In this document: piece after piece, positions 8,303 to 16,419 of the stretch
How positions within the stretch are numbered: position 1 is the first letter of the stretch
Layout of the letters: each line of letters begins with the position of its first letter
From: Campylobacter sp. US33a
GTDB lineage: Bacteria; Campylobacterota; Campylobacteria; Campylobacterales; Campylobacteraceae
Length of the DNA stretch: 64,000 bases
Direction of reading: 5' to 3'
NCBI RefSeq assembly: GCF_004378855.1
Contig: NZ_RYYL01000001.1
Coordinates: 62,001-126,000, forward strand
Notes under the pieces: generated by a model
Databases searched by the model: none
What the model saw: only the letters and a program-made list of their open reading frames with translations
What the model was told of the DNA's origin: nothing
Position numbers and translations under genes: made by a program

Positions 8303-9742
8303 ATGCTAGGTCTTAGTTTTTCTTTATTAAGCGTAATTTTACTTGTTTTTATGCTTTATAAAAAAGTCAATGCTCACATGGCATTGCTTTTAAGTGGTTT
8401 GTTGTTGCTTTCTTTGGCTGCTATTTTTGGGCTTTCTCCACATGTTATTGAAAAAGGCTCTTTAAATTTAGCCTTTTTTGATATTTTTCAAGTTTTTAAC
8501 CAAACAATGTCAAGTACTTTAGCAGGTCTTGGTCTTACCTTAATGTGTATTGCTGGATTTTCTGCTTATATGGATCATGTTGGGGCTTCCTATGCACTTT
8601 TTAAGGTTTTTGAAAAACCTCTAAAAATGGTAAAATCTCCCTATGTTTTGCTTATAATTGCATATTTTATCGTGCAATTTTTAGTTCTTTTTATCCCATC
8701 TCATGCAGGACTTGGACTTTTGCTTATGGTTACCATGTATCCTATTTTGGTGCGTTCGGGTGTTTCAAAACTATCTGCCTTAAGCGTGATTGCAATTTGT
8801 CAATACATAGATCATGGACCTGGAAGTGGTAATGTTATCATGGCTTCAAAAGTGGCTGATATTGATCCTGCGATCTATTTTGTAAATTATCAGTTGCCTA
8901 CAACTTTACCAATCATTTTAGCAGTGGGACTTGCGATTTATCTTAGCAATAAATTCTTTGATAAAAGAGATAATTTTGTTTTCAACGCTCAAGAAGTAGA
9001 AAAAGAATTAAGTCAAAATGAGGACAAAGAAAAAGAATTAAAAAAACCACCAAGAATTTATGCTATTTTGCCTATAATCCCTTTAGTTTTAATATTAGGT
9101 TTTAGTTCGGTTTTAGATAGTTTTTTAGTTTTGATTGGAATTAGTAGTGTCGAAGAGGTTGAAGCAGCTGCTAGCACTGCAATTAAAATGAATGTTCCAG
9201 TAGCAATGGTAATTTCAACTTTTGTGGCTATTATTTTTGAAATGATACGCTATAAAAGTATAGTAGAAACTCTTAATTCTATTATGATTTTCTTTAAAGG
9301 AATGGGGCATTTATTTGTAATCACAGTTTCTTTGATAGTTTGCGGTCAGGTCTTTGCAAATGGACTTTTATCGGTTGGTTTTGTGGATACTTTGATAGGA
9401 TATTGCCAAAGTGCTGGATTTGGCGTGCTTGCTATTATTATTGCAGTATCTATTTTACTTGCAGTTTGTGCTTTTTTGATGGGTTCTGGAAATGCAGCAT
9501 TTTTTTCTTTTGCGCCATTAATTCCAAACATAGCAAAACATTTTGGTGTTGAAACCATTACCATGATAGCACCAATTCAAATTATGACAGGTTTTGGAAG
9601 ATGTGTTAGTCCTATAGCACCGGCAATTTTGGCAATTTCAGCTATTGCAAAAGTAAATCCTTTGCAAGTGGTTAAAAGAACAGCTATTCCTATGTTGGTG
9701 GCTGCGATTACTAATATTATTATGACTTATATTTATTTATAA
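8303..9742 (+). CDS. dcuC: DcuC-family C4-dicarboxylate transporter
   Basis: A 479-residue inner-membrane protein with about 12-14 hydrophobic segments, a charged cytoplasmic loop around residues 226-252 (KELSQNEDKEKELKKPP) and typical DcuC segments such as FIPSHAGLGLLLM, YIDHGPGSGNVIMASK and FLMGSGNAAFFSFAPLIPN. DcuC proteins exchange or export succinate, fumarate and related acids. In C. jejuni NCTC 11168 the corresponding gene is, from memory, a pseudogene; here it is intact. It starts 3 bases after ridA and precedes the PLP lyase. Substrate may be the compound the cluster degrades rather than a plain dicarboxylate. Confidence 0.8.
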   Translation: MLGLSFSLLSVILLVFMLYKKVNAHMALLLSGLLLLSLAAIFGLSPHVIEKGSLNLAFFDIFQVFNQTMSSTLAGLGLTLMCIAGFSAYMDHVGASYALFKVFEKPLKMVKSPYVLLIIAYFIVQFLVLFIPSHAGLGLLLMVTMYPILVRSGVSKLSALSVIAICQYIDHGPGSGNVIMASKVADIDPAIYFVNYQLPTTLPIILAVGLAIYLSNKFFDKRDNFVFNAQEVEKELSQNEDKEKELKKPPRIYAILPIIPLVLILGFSSVLDSFLVLIGISSVEEVEAAASTAIKMNVPVAMVISTFVAIIFEMIRYKSIVETLNSIMIFFKGMGHLFVITVSLIVCGQVFANGLLSVGFVDTLIGYCQSAGFGVLAIIIAVSILLAVCAFLMGSGNAAFFSFAPLIPNIAKHFGVETITMIAPIQIMTGFGRCVSPIAPAILAISAIAKVNPLQVVKRTAIPMLVAAITNIIMTYIYL

Positions 9743-9754
9743 AAAGGAGAAAAA

Positions 9755-10918
9755 ATGAATTCAAAAACTAAACTTATCCATTGTGGTAGAGGAGATCAAA
9801 ATGTTCCTGTAAGATCGGTTAACCCTACACTTATGCGTGCATCAACCATACTTTTTAAAGATCACGCTACTTGGCAAGAATACAGAGAATTAAGAAAAAC
9901 TCAGCGTGTTTTAAGTTACGGTGCTAGAGGAACGACTACAAATTTTGAGTTAGAAAAATTAATTTGTGAGCTAGAAGGCGGACATAGAGCGCAACTTTTC
10001 CCAACAGGACTTGCAGCTTTAGCTATGGTGCTTTTAAATTATGCTAGTAAAGATGCTCATTTTTTAATTACTGATGCTATTTATGGACCTGTTAGAACTA
10101 TTTGTGATTTATTTTTAGCAAAAATGGGTGTAGAAATTGACTTCTTAAAAGCAGATGCTTCTGATGTAGAAGAAAAAATTAAACCAAATACAAAACTTAT
10201 TTTATGTGAAAGTCCAGGTTCTATACTTTATGAAATCATAGATTTGCCAAAACTTTGCAAAATAGCACATGCTCACAATATTCCTGTAGCTATTGATAAT
10301 ACATACTCTAGTGGGTATTTTTTAAATCCACTTGAGCTTGGCGTGGATATTTCAGTGATTGCTGCAACTAAATATTTAAGTGGACATTCAGATGTTACTA
10401 TGGGTATAGTAGTGATTAATGAAAAAGAATGGAAGAATTTTGACAAACTTCCTGAAGCTTTAGGTTTTACAACAAGTCCTGATGATGCTTATTTAGTACT
10501 TCGCGGTATGAGAACGCTAGATGTTAGAATGAAAGCTCATGAAAAAAGTGCAGATGAAATCGTAGAGTTTTTACAAACAAGAAAAGAAATAAAAACTATT
10601 TTTTATCCAAAAATTAAAACTCATCCAAATCATGAAATTTTTATGCGTGATCATAAAGGTGCAAATGGTATGGTTACAATTGAATTTGCAAATGGGTATA
10701 GCAAAGAAGATGCTATTAAATTCGTAGATAAATTAGAGTATTTTTCAATAGGTGCTAGTTGGGGTGGATACGAAAGTTTAGCAACCGTTACTACTCCACC
10801 TAGAACTGCAACCGATTGGAGTGCAAGAGGTCCATTTGTAAGATTTCATATAGGGCTTGAAGATACAAAAGATTTAATTGCTGATTTAACACAGGCTTTT
10901 GATAGTATTAAAAAATAA
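9755..10918 (+). CDS. metC: PLP-dependent Cys/Met metabolism lyase (MetC-like)
   Basis: A 387-residue fold-type I PLP enzyme of the Cys/Met metabolism family. The PLP lysine is K206 in AATKYLSGHSDVTMG; the phosphate-binding and ring-stacking region is FPTGLAAL with YGPVR at 110-114, and the Asp contacting the ring nitrogen is in AIDNTYSSG (179-187). Closest characterised function is cystathionine beta-lyase, cleaving C-S bonds to pyruvate, ammonia and a thiol through aminoacrylate. The flanking RidA proteins would quench that intermediate. The actual substrate may be another sulfur amino-acid conjugate, given the succinate-type enzymes beside it. Confidence 0.75.
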   Translation: MNSKTKLIHCGRGDQNVPVRSVNPTLMRASTILFKDHATWQEYRELRKTQRVLSYGARGTTTNFELEKLICELEGGHRAQLFPTGLAALAMVLLNYASKDAHFLITDAIYGPVRTICDLFLAKMGVEIDFLKADASDVEEKIKPNTKLILCESPGSILYEIIDLPKLCKIAHAHNIPVAIDNTYSSGYFLNPLELGVDISVIAATKYLSGHSDVTMGIVVINEKEWKNFDKLPEALGFTTSPDDAYLVLRGMRTLDVRMKAHEKSADEIVEFLQTRKEIKTIFYPKIKTHPNHEIFMRDHKGANGMVTIEFANGYSKEDAIKFVDKLEYFSIGASWGGYESLATVTTPPRTATDWSARGPFVRFHIGLEDTKDLIADLTQAFDSIKK

Positions 10919-10927
10919 GGGGATAAA

Positions 10928-12295
10928 ATGACAGGAATTAGTGTATTTGATCATAGATTATTAGCAGATTCTTGGAGCACGCCTGCGATGCGTGCTATTT
11001 TTTGCGAACAAAACCGCATACAAAAATGGCTTGATGTAGAAGCAGCATTAGCAAAAGCACAAGCAAAGCTTAAAATCATACCAGAAGATGCCGCAGAAGA
11101 GATAGCAAAAAAAGCTCATTATGAATTTATGGATATGGATTTTATCTATGCTGAATTTAAAAAAACCAAACATCCTTTAGTGCCGACCGTTCGTGGTTTA
11201 GAAAAGGCTTGTGAAAATGGTTTGGGCGAATTTGTGCATTTTGGAGTTACTACTCAAGATATTATTGATACTGGACTTGTTTTGCAATTTAAAGAAGCAA
11301 TGCAAATCATAAAAAGCGAGTTAAAGGCTATAGCAAAAGATTTAGCAAAACTTGCTAAAACACATAAAAACACCCCTATGATGGGAAGAACTTTAGCTTT
11401 GCAAGCTTTACCTATAACTTTTGGACACAAAGTTGCTATTTGGCTTAGTGAATTAAACCGCCATTATGATAGGATAATGGAGCTTGAAAAAAGATTATAT
11501 GTAGGTTTAATCGTAGGTGCAGTAGGAACTAAAGCAAGTTTAAGTGATGAGTGTAATGAAGTAGAAAAGCTAACTTTGGAAAATTTAGATTTAAATGTAC
11601 CTGATATTTCTTGGCAGCCTGCAAGAGATCGTTTTATAGAGCTTGGTTATGTTTTAGGAAATATTAATGCAACCTTTAACAAAATAGCACATCAGCTTTT
11701 AATCCTTACACACAATGAAATAGATGAAATAGCAGAGCCTTTTGGTAAAGGACAAGTTGGATCAAGCACTATGCCACACAAAAGAAATCCTGCGGTAAGT
11801 GAAAATGCAGTAACTGTTAGCAATGCTTTAAGAGCAAATATTGCGATTTTAAGTGATATTGAAAGACATGAGCATGAAAGAGATGGACAAGTTTGGAAAA
11901 TGGAATGGAAACTTTTACCTGAAATTTTCTTAATGCTTTCAGTGGTTTTGGCAAATATGAAATTTGTTTTTAGTGATTTAGAAGTTAAAAAAGACAAAAT
12001 GCTTAAAAATCTAAATATTTTAGATGGCTTTGTTTTAGCAGAACGCGTTATGTTTGCATTAAGTGATCATTATGGAAAGCAACACGCACATGAGATTGTT
12101 TATGAAAATGCGATGAGAGGCATAGAAGGTCATAAAACATTTAAAGAAGTATTATTAAGTGATGAAAGAGTAAGTAAAGTATTAAATGAAAAAGACATTG
12201 ATGCCTTGCTTGATGCGACTACTTATGTGGGTTATGCGCCAAAACTTGTAGATGAATTTTTAGAAAAAATCGCTTCATCTGAAATTTTAAAATAG
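10928..12295 (+). CDS. Fumarate-lyase superfamily enzyme (adenylosuccinate lyase/PcaB-like)
   Basis: A 455-residue member of the aspartase/fumarase superfamily. The signature GSSTMPHKRNP is at residues 278-288, HFGVTTQDIIDT at 104-115 and GRTLALQALPITFGHK at 153-168. Family members release fumarate from argininosuccinate, adenylosuccinate or N-substituted aspartates, or cyclise carboxymuconate. Genes in this position are usually annotated purB-like, but placement away from purine genes and between a PLP lyase and an MmgE/PrpD protein suggests a catabolic C-N or C-S lyase. Gap to the previous gene is 9 bases. Substrate not determined. Confidence 0.7.
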   Translation: MTGISVFDHRLLADSWSTPAMRAIFCEQNRIQKWLDVEAALAKAQAKLKIIPEDAAEEIAKKAHYEFMDMDFIYAEFKKTKHPLVPTVRGLEKACENGLGEFVHFGVTTQDIIDTGLVLQFKEAMQIIKSELKAIAKDLAKLAKTHKNTPMMGRTLALQALPITFGHKVAIWLSELNRHYDRIMELEKRLYVGLIVGAVGTKASLSDECNEVEKLTLENLDLNVPDISWQPARDRFIELGYVLGNINATFNKIAHQLLILTHNEIDEIAEPFGKGQVGSSTMPHKRNPAVSENAVTVSNALRANIAILSDIERHEHERDGQVWKMEWKLLPEIFLMLSVVLANMKFVFSDLEVKKDKMLKNLNILDGFVLAERVMFALSDHYGKQHAHEIVYENAMRGIEGHKTFKEVLLSDERVSKVLNEKDIDALLDATTYVGYAPKLVDEFLEKIASSEILK

Positions 12296-12304
12296 GAAAT
12301 AAAA

Positions 12305-13636
12305 ATGCTTTATAGCGAGATTTTAGCTGATTTTATCGTAGGGCTTAAATTTAAAGATATCCCATCAAGTGTAGTGCAAAGGGCTAAGGAATTAATGCTC
12401 GATAGCCTTGGGACAGCTTTGGCTGCAAGTAATGAAGAATGTGTTAATAATGCTTTAAAAGTTTTTAATACTAAAGGTGATACTCAAATTTGGGGCAAAG
12501 AGGAAAAAATTGACGCTATAAGCGCTGCTATGCTTAATGGTATAGCAGCCCATGCGCTTGATTTTGATGATACGCACACAGAAGCTATTTTACATGCAAG
12601 TGCTATTTTAACTCCGCTTTGTTTGAGTTATGGTTTTAGTGTGAGTAAAGATGCTAAAAAAATCATCAAAGCTTTTATCATAGGCTGGGAAGTAGCTGCT
12701 AGAGTTGGCATTGCAAGTAAGGGAAGTTTTCACAAACGCGGTTTTCATACTACTGCTATTGCTGGAATTTTTGGAAGCGTGAGTGCGAGTTGTGTCATGC
12801 TTGATTTAAATAAAGAGCAAATTATTAATGCTTTAGGGCTTGCAGGAAGCTTTGCAAGTGGGGTAAATGAATTTTTATCGAATGGATCAAATTCAAAAGT
12901 TTTGCATATTGCCAATGCTATAAAGAATGGAATTTTTGTTGCAAATTGCGCTAAAAATGGTATGAGTGGTCCTCTTAGTATCTTTGAAGGAAGGGATAAT
13001 ATCTTTAGATGTTTTGGCATAGAGCAAGATTGCGATAAAGCTAAACTTTGTGAAGCTTTGGGTGAAATTTGGCAAGTTATGCAAGTTTCTATAAAGCCTT
13101 ATCCGAGTTGTCATTTTGCACATGGGCTTATTGATTGTGCTATTGCTTTAAGAAATGACGGCTTAAAAGCAGACGAAATTAAAAGCATACATTGTTTTGT
13201 AGATGAGGTGCCTATTTCTTTTATTTGCGATCCTTTAGAAGCAAAATATACCCCAAATAGTGCTTACGCGGCTAAATTTTCCATGCCTTTTTTGATGGCT
13301 TTAGGTTTTTTTGATGGCAAAATTACTTTGACTTCTTATGAAAATTTAAAAAGAGATGAAGTGCTAGAATTTGCTAAAAAAATCACTTATGAAAAAAGAA
13401 AATCAAGCGGCTTTCCAAAGTATTTCCCAGGGCATATAGAAGCTATTTTGCAAGATAGAAGAGTGATTAAAAAGGATGTATTTATAAATAAAGGTAATTT
13501 CGATAATCCTTTGAGCTTTGAAGAGCTAAAGGCTAAATTTTTAGATAATGCCTTAAGAAGTGTCGAACTAAAAAGAGCACAAAATATAATAAATCAAATT
13601 CAAGATCTAGAAAATTTACAAACTTTTTCTTTTTAG
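12305..13636 (+). CDS. MmgE/PrpD family protein
   Basis: A 443-residue MmgE/PrpD family protein. Typical segments are LMLDSLGTALAAS near residue 30, AAMLNGIAAHALDFDDTH near 75-93, RGFHTTAIAGIFGSVSAS near 143 and VSIKPYPSCHFAHGLIDCA near 260. The family includes 2-methylcitrate dehydratase, cis-aconitate decarboxylase and iminodisuccinate epimerase. Association with a fumarate-lyase enzyme recalls the epimerase plus lyase pairs that break down iminodisuccinate-like aspartate adducts. In C. jejuni NCTC 11168 this gene is, from memory, broken; here the frame is complete. Confidence 0.75.
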   Translation: MLYSEILADFIVGLKFKDIPSSVVQRAKELMLDSLGTALAASNEECVNNALKVFNTKGDTQIWGKEEKIDAISAAMLNGIAAHALDFDDTHTEAILHASAILTPLCLSYGFSVSKDAKKIIKAFIIGWEVAARVGIASKGSFHKRGFHTTAIAGIFGSVSASCVMLDLNKEQIINALGLAGSFASGVNEFLSNGSNSKVLHIANAIKNGIFVANCAKNGMSGPLSIFEGRDNIFRCFGIEQDCDKAKLCEALGEIWQVMQVSIKPYPSCHFAHGLIDCAIALRNDGLKADEIKSIHCFVDEVPISFICDPLEAKYTPNSAYAAKFSMPFLMALGFFDGKITLTSYENLKRDEVLEFAKKITYEKRKSSGFPKYFPGHIEAILQDRRVIKKDVFINKGNFDNPLSFEELKAKFLDNALRSVELKRAQNIINQIQDLENLQTFSF

Positions 13637-13671
13637 TTTTTAATAAAAACTTAAAAATTACATATCTTTGC

Positions 13672-13677
13672 TAAAAT
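13672..13677 (+). promoter_or_regulatory. Candidate -10 element for the second ridA gene
   Basis: TTTGCTAAAATTTG lies 32 bases before the ATG in the 72-base gap after the MmgE/PrpD gene. This is the common Campylobacter -10 form, so the second ridA can be expressed apart from the cluster. Confidence 0.4.
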
Positions 13678-13708
13678 TTGATTTTATTGTATTTTGAAAG
13701 GAAAATTT

Positions 13709-14071
13709 ATGCAAAGATATCCAAAAGCTATTGGTCCATATTCGGCTTATAGAGAAGCGAATAGTTTTATTTTTATATCAGGTCAAATTCCTATTGATCC
13801 GCAAAATGGTGAAGTTGTAAATGGAGATATTGCCCAGCAAAGCACTCAAGTTTTAAAGAATTTGCAAGCTATATTAGAAGAAAATGGACTTGGTTTTGAA
13901 AATGTAGTGAAAACAACGGTTTTTTTAGCAGACATTAATGAATTTACTCCAATGAATGAAATTTATGCCAAGTTTTTTAAAGCCCCTTATCCTGCGCGTT
14001 CAGCTATTGCCGTTAAAGATCTTCCTAAGGGTGTAAAGGTTGAAATTGAAGCTATAGCATTTAAAAAATAA
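13709..14071 (+). CDS. Second RidA family protein
   Basis: A 120-residue paralogue of the RidA at 7937, with the same length and about 60 percent identity by eye. It shares YPKAIGPYSAYREAN at the start, FISGQIP, PYPARSAIAV with the key Arg, and VEIEAIA at the end. Differences are concentrated in residues 32-60. It probably also hydrolyses enamine or imine intermediates, perhaps with a different substrate range. AAAGGA precedes ATG 13709; a TTG at 13694 is in frame but lacks a site. A candidate promoter in front allows separate expression. Confidence 0.88.
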   Translation: MQRYPKAIGPYSAYREANSFIFISGQIPIDPQNGEVVNGDIAQQSTQVLKNLQAILEENGLGFENVVKTTVFLADINEFTPMNEIYAKFFKAPYPARSAIAVKDLPKGVKVEIEAIAFKK

Positions 14072-14075
14072 ATTT

Positions 14076-14125
14076 GCTAATCGTTATCAAAATTAAGATA
14101 TGATTTATCTTAAAAATGTTACAAT
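14076..14125 (+). promoter_or_regulatory. Candidate Fur box and -10 for feoAB
   Basis: GCTAATCGTTATCAA at 14076-14090 resembles half-sites of the Fur consensus, followed by a TTAAGATA/TTATCTTAA inverted pair (14094-14113). A TACAAT -10 hexamer lies at 14120-14125. Iron-uptake genes feoA and feoB follow, which makes iron repression likely; the site is not proven. Confidence 0.45.
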
Positions 14126-14155
14126 TTTTTATTTATTGTTTCTTAAGGATGCAAA

Positions 14156-14386
14156 ATGACGCTTGATGTTTTAAAAGATGATGAAGTAGCTTTAATTATT
14201 GATATTGATGCTTCTGATGAGCTTAAAAATAGATTTTTTAGTTTTGGTTTTATCAAAGGGAGAAAAATTAAAAAAATTTCATCATCTTTAAGAAAATCTA
14301 CTTTAATGGTGGAACTCGAAAATAGTTGCGTGATTTTAAGAGCCAATGAAGCAAAAACAATTAAAATACAAAAGATAACGCAATGA
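14156..14386 (+). CDS. feoA: Ferrous iron transport protein A
   Basis: A 76-residue SH3-like FeoA protein, a small cytoplasmic partner of FeoB. It has the family pattern of a central glycine-rich turn (FSFGFIKGRKIKKIS) and a terminal strand VILRANEAKTIKI. It overlaps feoB by 4 bases (ATGA), indicating coupled translation. Its site is AAGGA, and a candidate iron-regulated promoter lies upstream. Confidence 0.88.
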   Translation: MTLDVLKDDEVALIIDIDASDELKNRFFSFGFIKGRKIKKISSSLRKSTLMVELENSCVILRANEAKTIKIQKITQ

Positions 14387-16419
14387 AAAAAATTAATGTT
14401 GTACTTGTAGGGCAACCTAATGTGGGTAAAAGTCTTTTGATTAATGCTTTGTGTAAAGCTAATATGAAAGTGGGAAATTTCCCAGGTGTAACCGTTGAAA
14501 AGGCTGTGGCAAAGGCATATTATAAAGATTATGAAATTAAATTTATTGATTTGCCTGGAACTTATGCCTTAGATGGTTATTCTGAAGAAGAAAAAATCAC
14601 AAAAAATTACATAGAAAATGAAAATTACGATATTATTGTTAATGTTTTAGATTCTACAAATTTAGAACGCAATCTTGCTTTAAGTATGCAACTTTTGGAT
14701 ATAAATAAAAAAATGATTTTAGCTTTAAATATGCAAGATGAGGCGCACAATGAAGGTGTTTGGATTAATGACAAGGCTCTAGAAGAGCTTTTAAAAATTC
14801 CTTGTATTAGTGTTTCTGCAAAAACAAAGCAAAATTTAAATAGCTTATTAGAACTTATTATCCAAAATCACGAAAAACAGTTCATCGCTCCGCAAAGAAT
14901 TTATAGCGATGTTATTGAAAATGAACTTGACAAAATCACTGAATTTTTAAATAATAAAAAATTAAATCACCATGATCTTTCTAATAGGCAATTTGCTTTT
15001 GATTTATTATTAGGAAAACAGCAAAGTGAATTTGATGAGTTAAATTCACTTATTAATAGTGCGCGTAATAGGTTATTTATGGAGTACGACACTCAAGATT
15101 TAAATATGATTTTTAGAGAAAATTTAATGGCTTTTGCAAAAGCGGTAGCGATGAAGGTTTTAAGCCAAAGCAAAAAAAAGAATAAAAATCTCACCAAAAA
15201 TATTGATGCTATTTTGACAAATAAATATTTAGGAATTCCTATATTTTTATTTTTTATGTGGGCTTTATTTCAGCTAACTTTTACTTTAGGACAAATTCCT
15301 ATGGATTATATAGAGAGTGGATTTGCCGCCTTTGGTAATTTATGCAAAGAGTATATTTCTAATGAACTTTTAGCTTCTATTTTGGCTGATGGAATAATAG
15401 GTGGTGTGGGTGCTGTGGTATTGTTTTTGCCAAATATTATCATCTTGTTTTTTGGCATCGCACTTTTAGAGACAACAGGTTATATGTCAAGAGTCGCTTT
15501 TTTGCTTGATGGAATTTTACATAAATTTGGCTTGCATGGAAAAAGTTTTATTCCACTTATTACTGGTTTTGGTTGTTCTGTGCCGGCTTTTATGGCTACA
15601 CGAACGCTAAAAAATAAAAGGGATAGACTTTTAACTCTTTTTGTTATAAATTTTATGAGTTGCGGTGCGAGACTTCCTGTTTATGTACTTTTCATCGGTG
15701 CTTTTTTTCCAAGCGAAAAAGCAGGAAATTATCTTTTTGGAATTTACATTTTAGGTGCGATTTTAGGACTTTGTGCGGCAAAACTTTTAAGAATGACAGC
15801 TTTTCGTGGATTTGATGAGCCTTTTGTAATGGAAATGCCAAAATACCGTATGCCAAATTGGCATTTAGTTTGGTTTATGGTTTACAATAAAGCTAAAATG
15901 TATCTTAAAAAGGCTGGAACTTTCATACTTTTAGCATCTTTACTTATATGGTTTGCGAGTAACTTTCCGCAAAATAATGTTGCTGATGTAAATTTGAGTG
16001 AATTAGAAAAACAAGAGCTTGCTATTGAAAATAGTTATTTAGGACAGTTTGGCAAGGCTATTGAGCCTGTGTTTGCTCCGCTTGAGCTTGATTGGAAATT
16101 AAGCGTTTCTTTAGTCAGCGGTTTAGCGGCAAAAGAAGTGATGATTTCAACCATGGGAGTGCTTTATTCTTTGGGTTCTGAAGTAGATGAAGAAAATTTA
16201 GCTTTAAGAGAAACCATTGCAAAGACTATCCCATTTCCAACTGCGGTAGCTTATATTTTATTTGTAATGATTTACAATCCTTGCTTTGCAGCTACTATAG
16301 TCTTTTCAAAAGAAAGCGGTAAAGCTAAATATACTTTATATCTTTTTATCTTTACTTGCACTGTGGCTTATATAGTCGCTTTTGTGGGTTTAAATATTAC
16401 AAAATTTGTGTTAAATTAA
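14383..16419 (+). CDS. feoB: Ferrous iron transporter FeoB
   Basis: A 678-residue inner-membrane ferrous iron transporter with an N-terminal G-protein domain. G1 is GQPNVGKSLLIN at residues 8-19, G2 GVTVEK, G3 DLPGTY near 58, G4 LNMQDE near 120 and G5 SAKTKQN near 144. The membrane part begins near 285 and contains the gate motifs GCSVPAFMATRTL and MSCGARLPVY. In Campylobacter FeoB is the main Fe(II) uptake route. It converges with hydA2, overlapping tail to tail by the four bases TTAA. Confidence 0.95.
   Translation: MKKINVVLVGQPNVGKSLLINALCKANMKVGNFPGVTVEKAVAKAYYKDYEIKFIDLPGTYALDGYSEEEKITKNYIENENYDIIVNVLDSTNLERNLALSMQLLDINKKMILALNMQDEAHNEGVWINDKALEELLKIPCISVSAKTKQNLNSLLELIIQNHEKQFIAPQRIYSDVIENELDKITEFLNNKKLNHHDLSNRQFAFDLLLGKQQSEFDELNSLINSARNRLFMEYDTQDLNMIFRENLMAFAKAVAMKVLSQSKKKNKNLTKNIDAILTNKYLGIPIFLFFMWALFQLTFTLGQIPMDYIESGFAAFGNLCKEYISNELLASILADGIIGGVGAVVLFLPNIIILFFGIALLETTGYMSRVAFLLDGILHKFGLHGKSFIPLITGFGCSVPAFMATRTLKNKRDRLLTLFVINFMSCGARLPVYVLFIGAFFPSEKAGNYLFGIYILGAILGLCAAKLLRMTAFRGFDEPFVMEMPKYRMPNWHLVWFMVYNKAKMYLKKAGTFILLASLLIWFASNFPQNNVADVNLSELEKQELAIENSYLGQFGKAIEPVFAPLELDWKLSVSLVSGLAAKEVMISTMGVLYSLGSEVDEENLALRETIAKTIPFPTAVAYILFVMIYNPCFAATIVFSKESGKAKYTLYLFIFTCTVAYIVAFVGLNITKFVLN

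Noticed and set aside
10928-12295. Fumarate-lyase gene as the purine enzyme purB
   Set aside because: The superfamily signature alone does not separate PurB from other lyases, and the neighbours are catabolic; left without a symbol.
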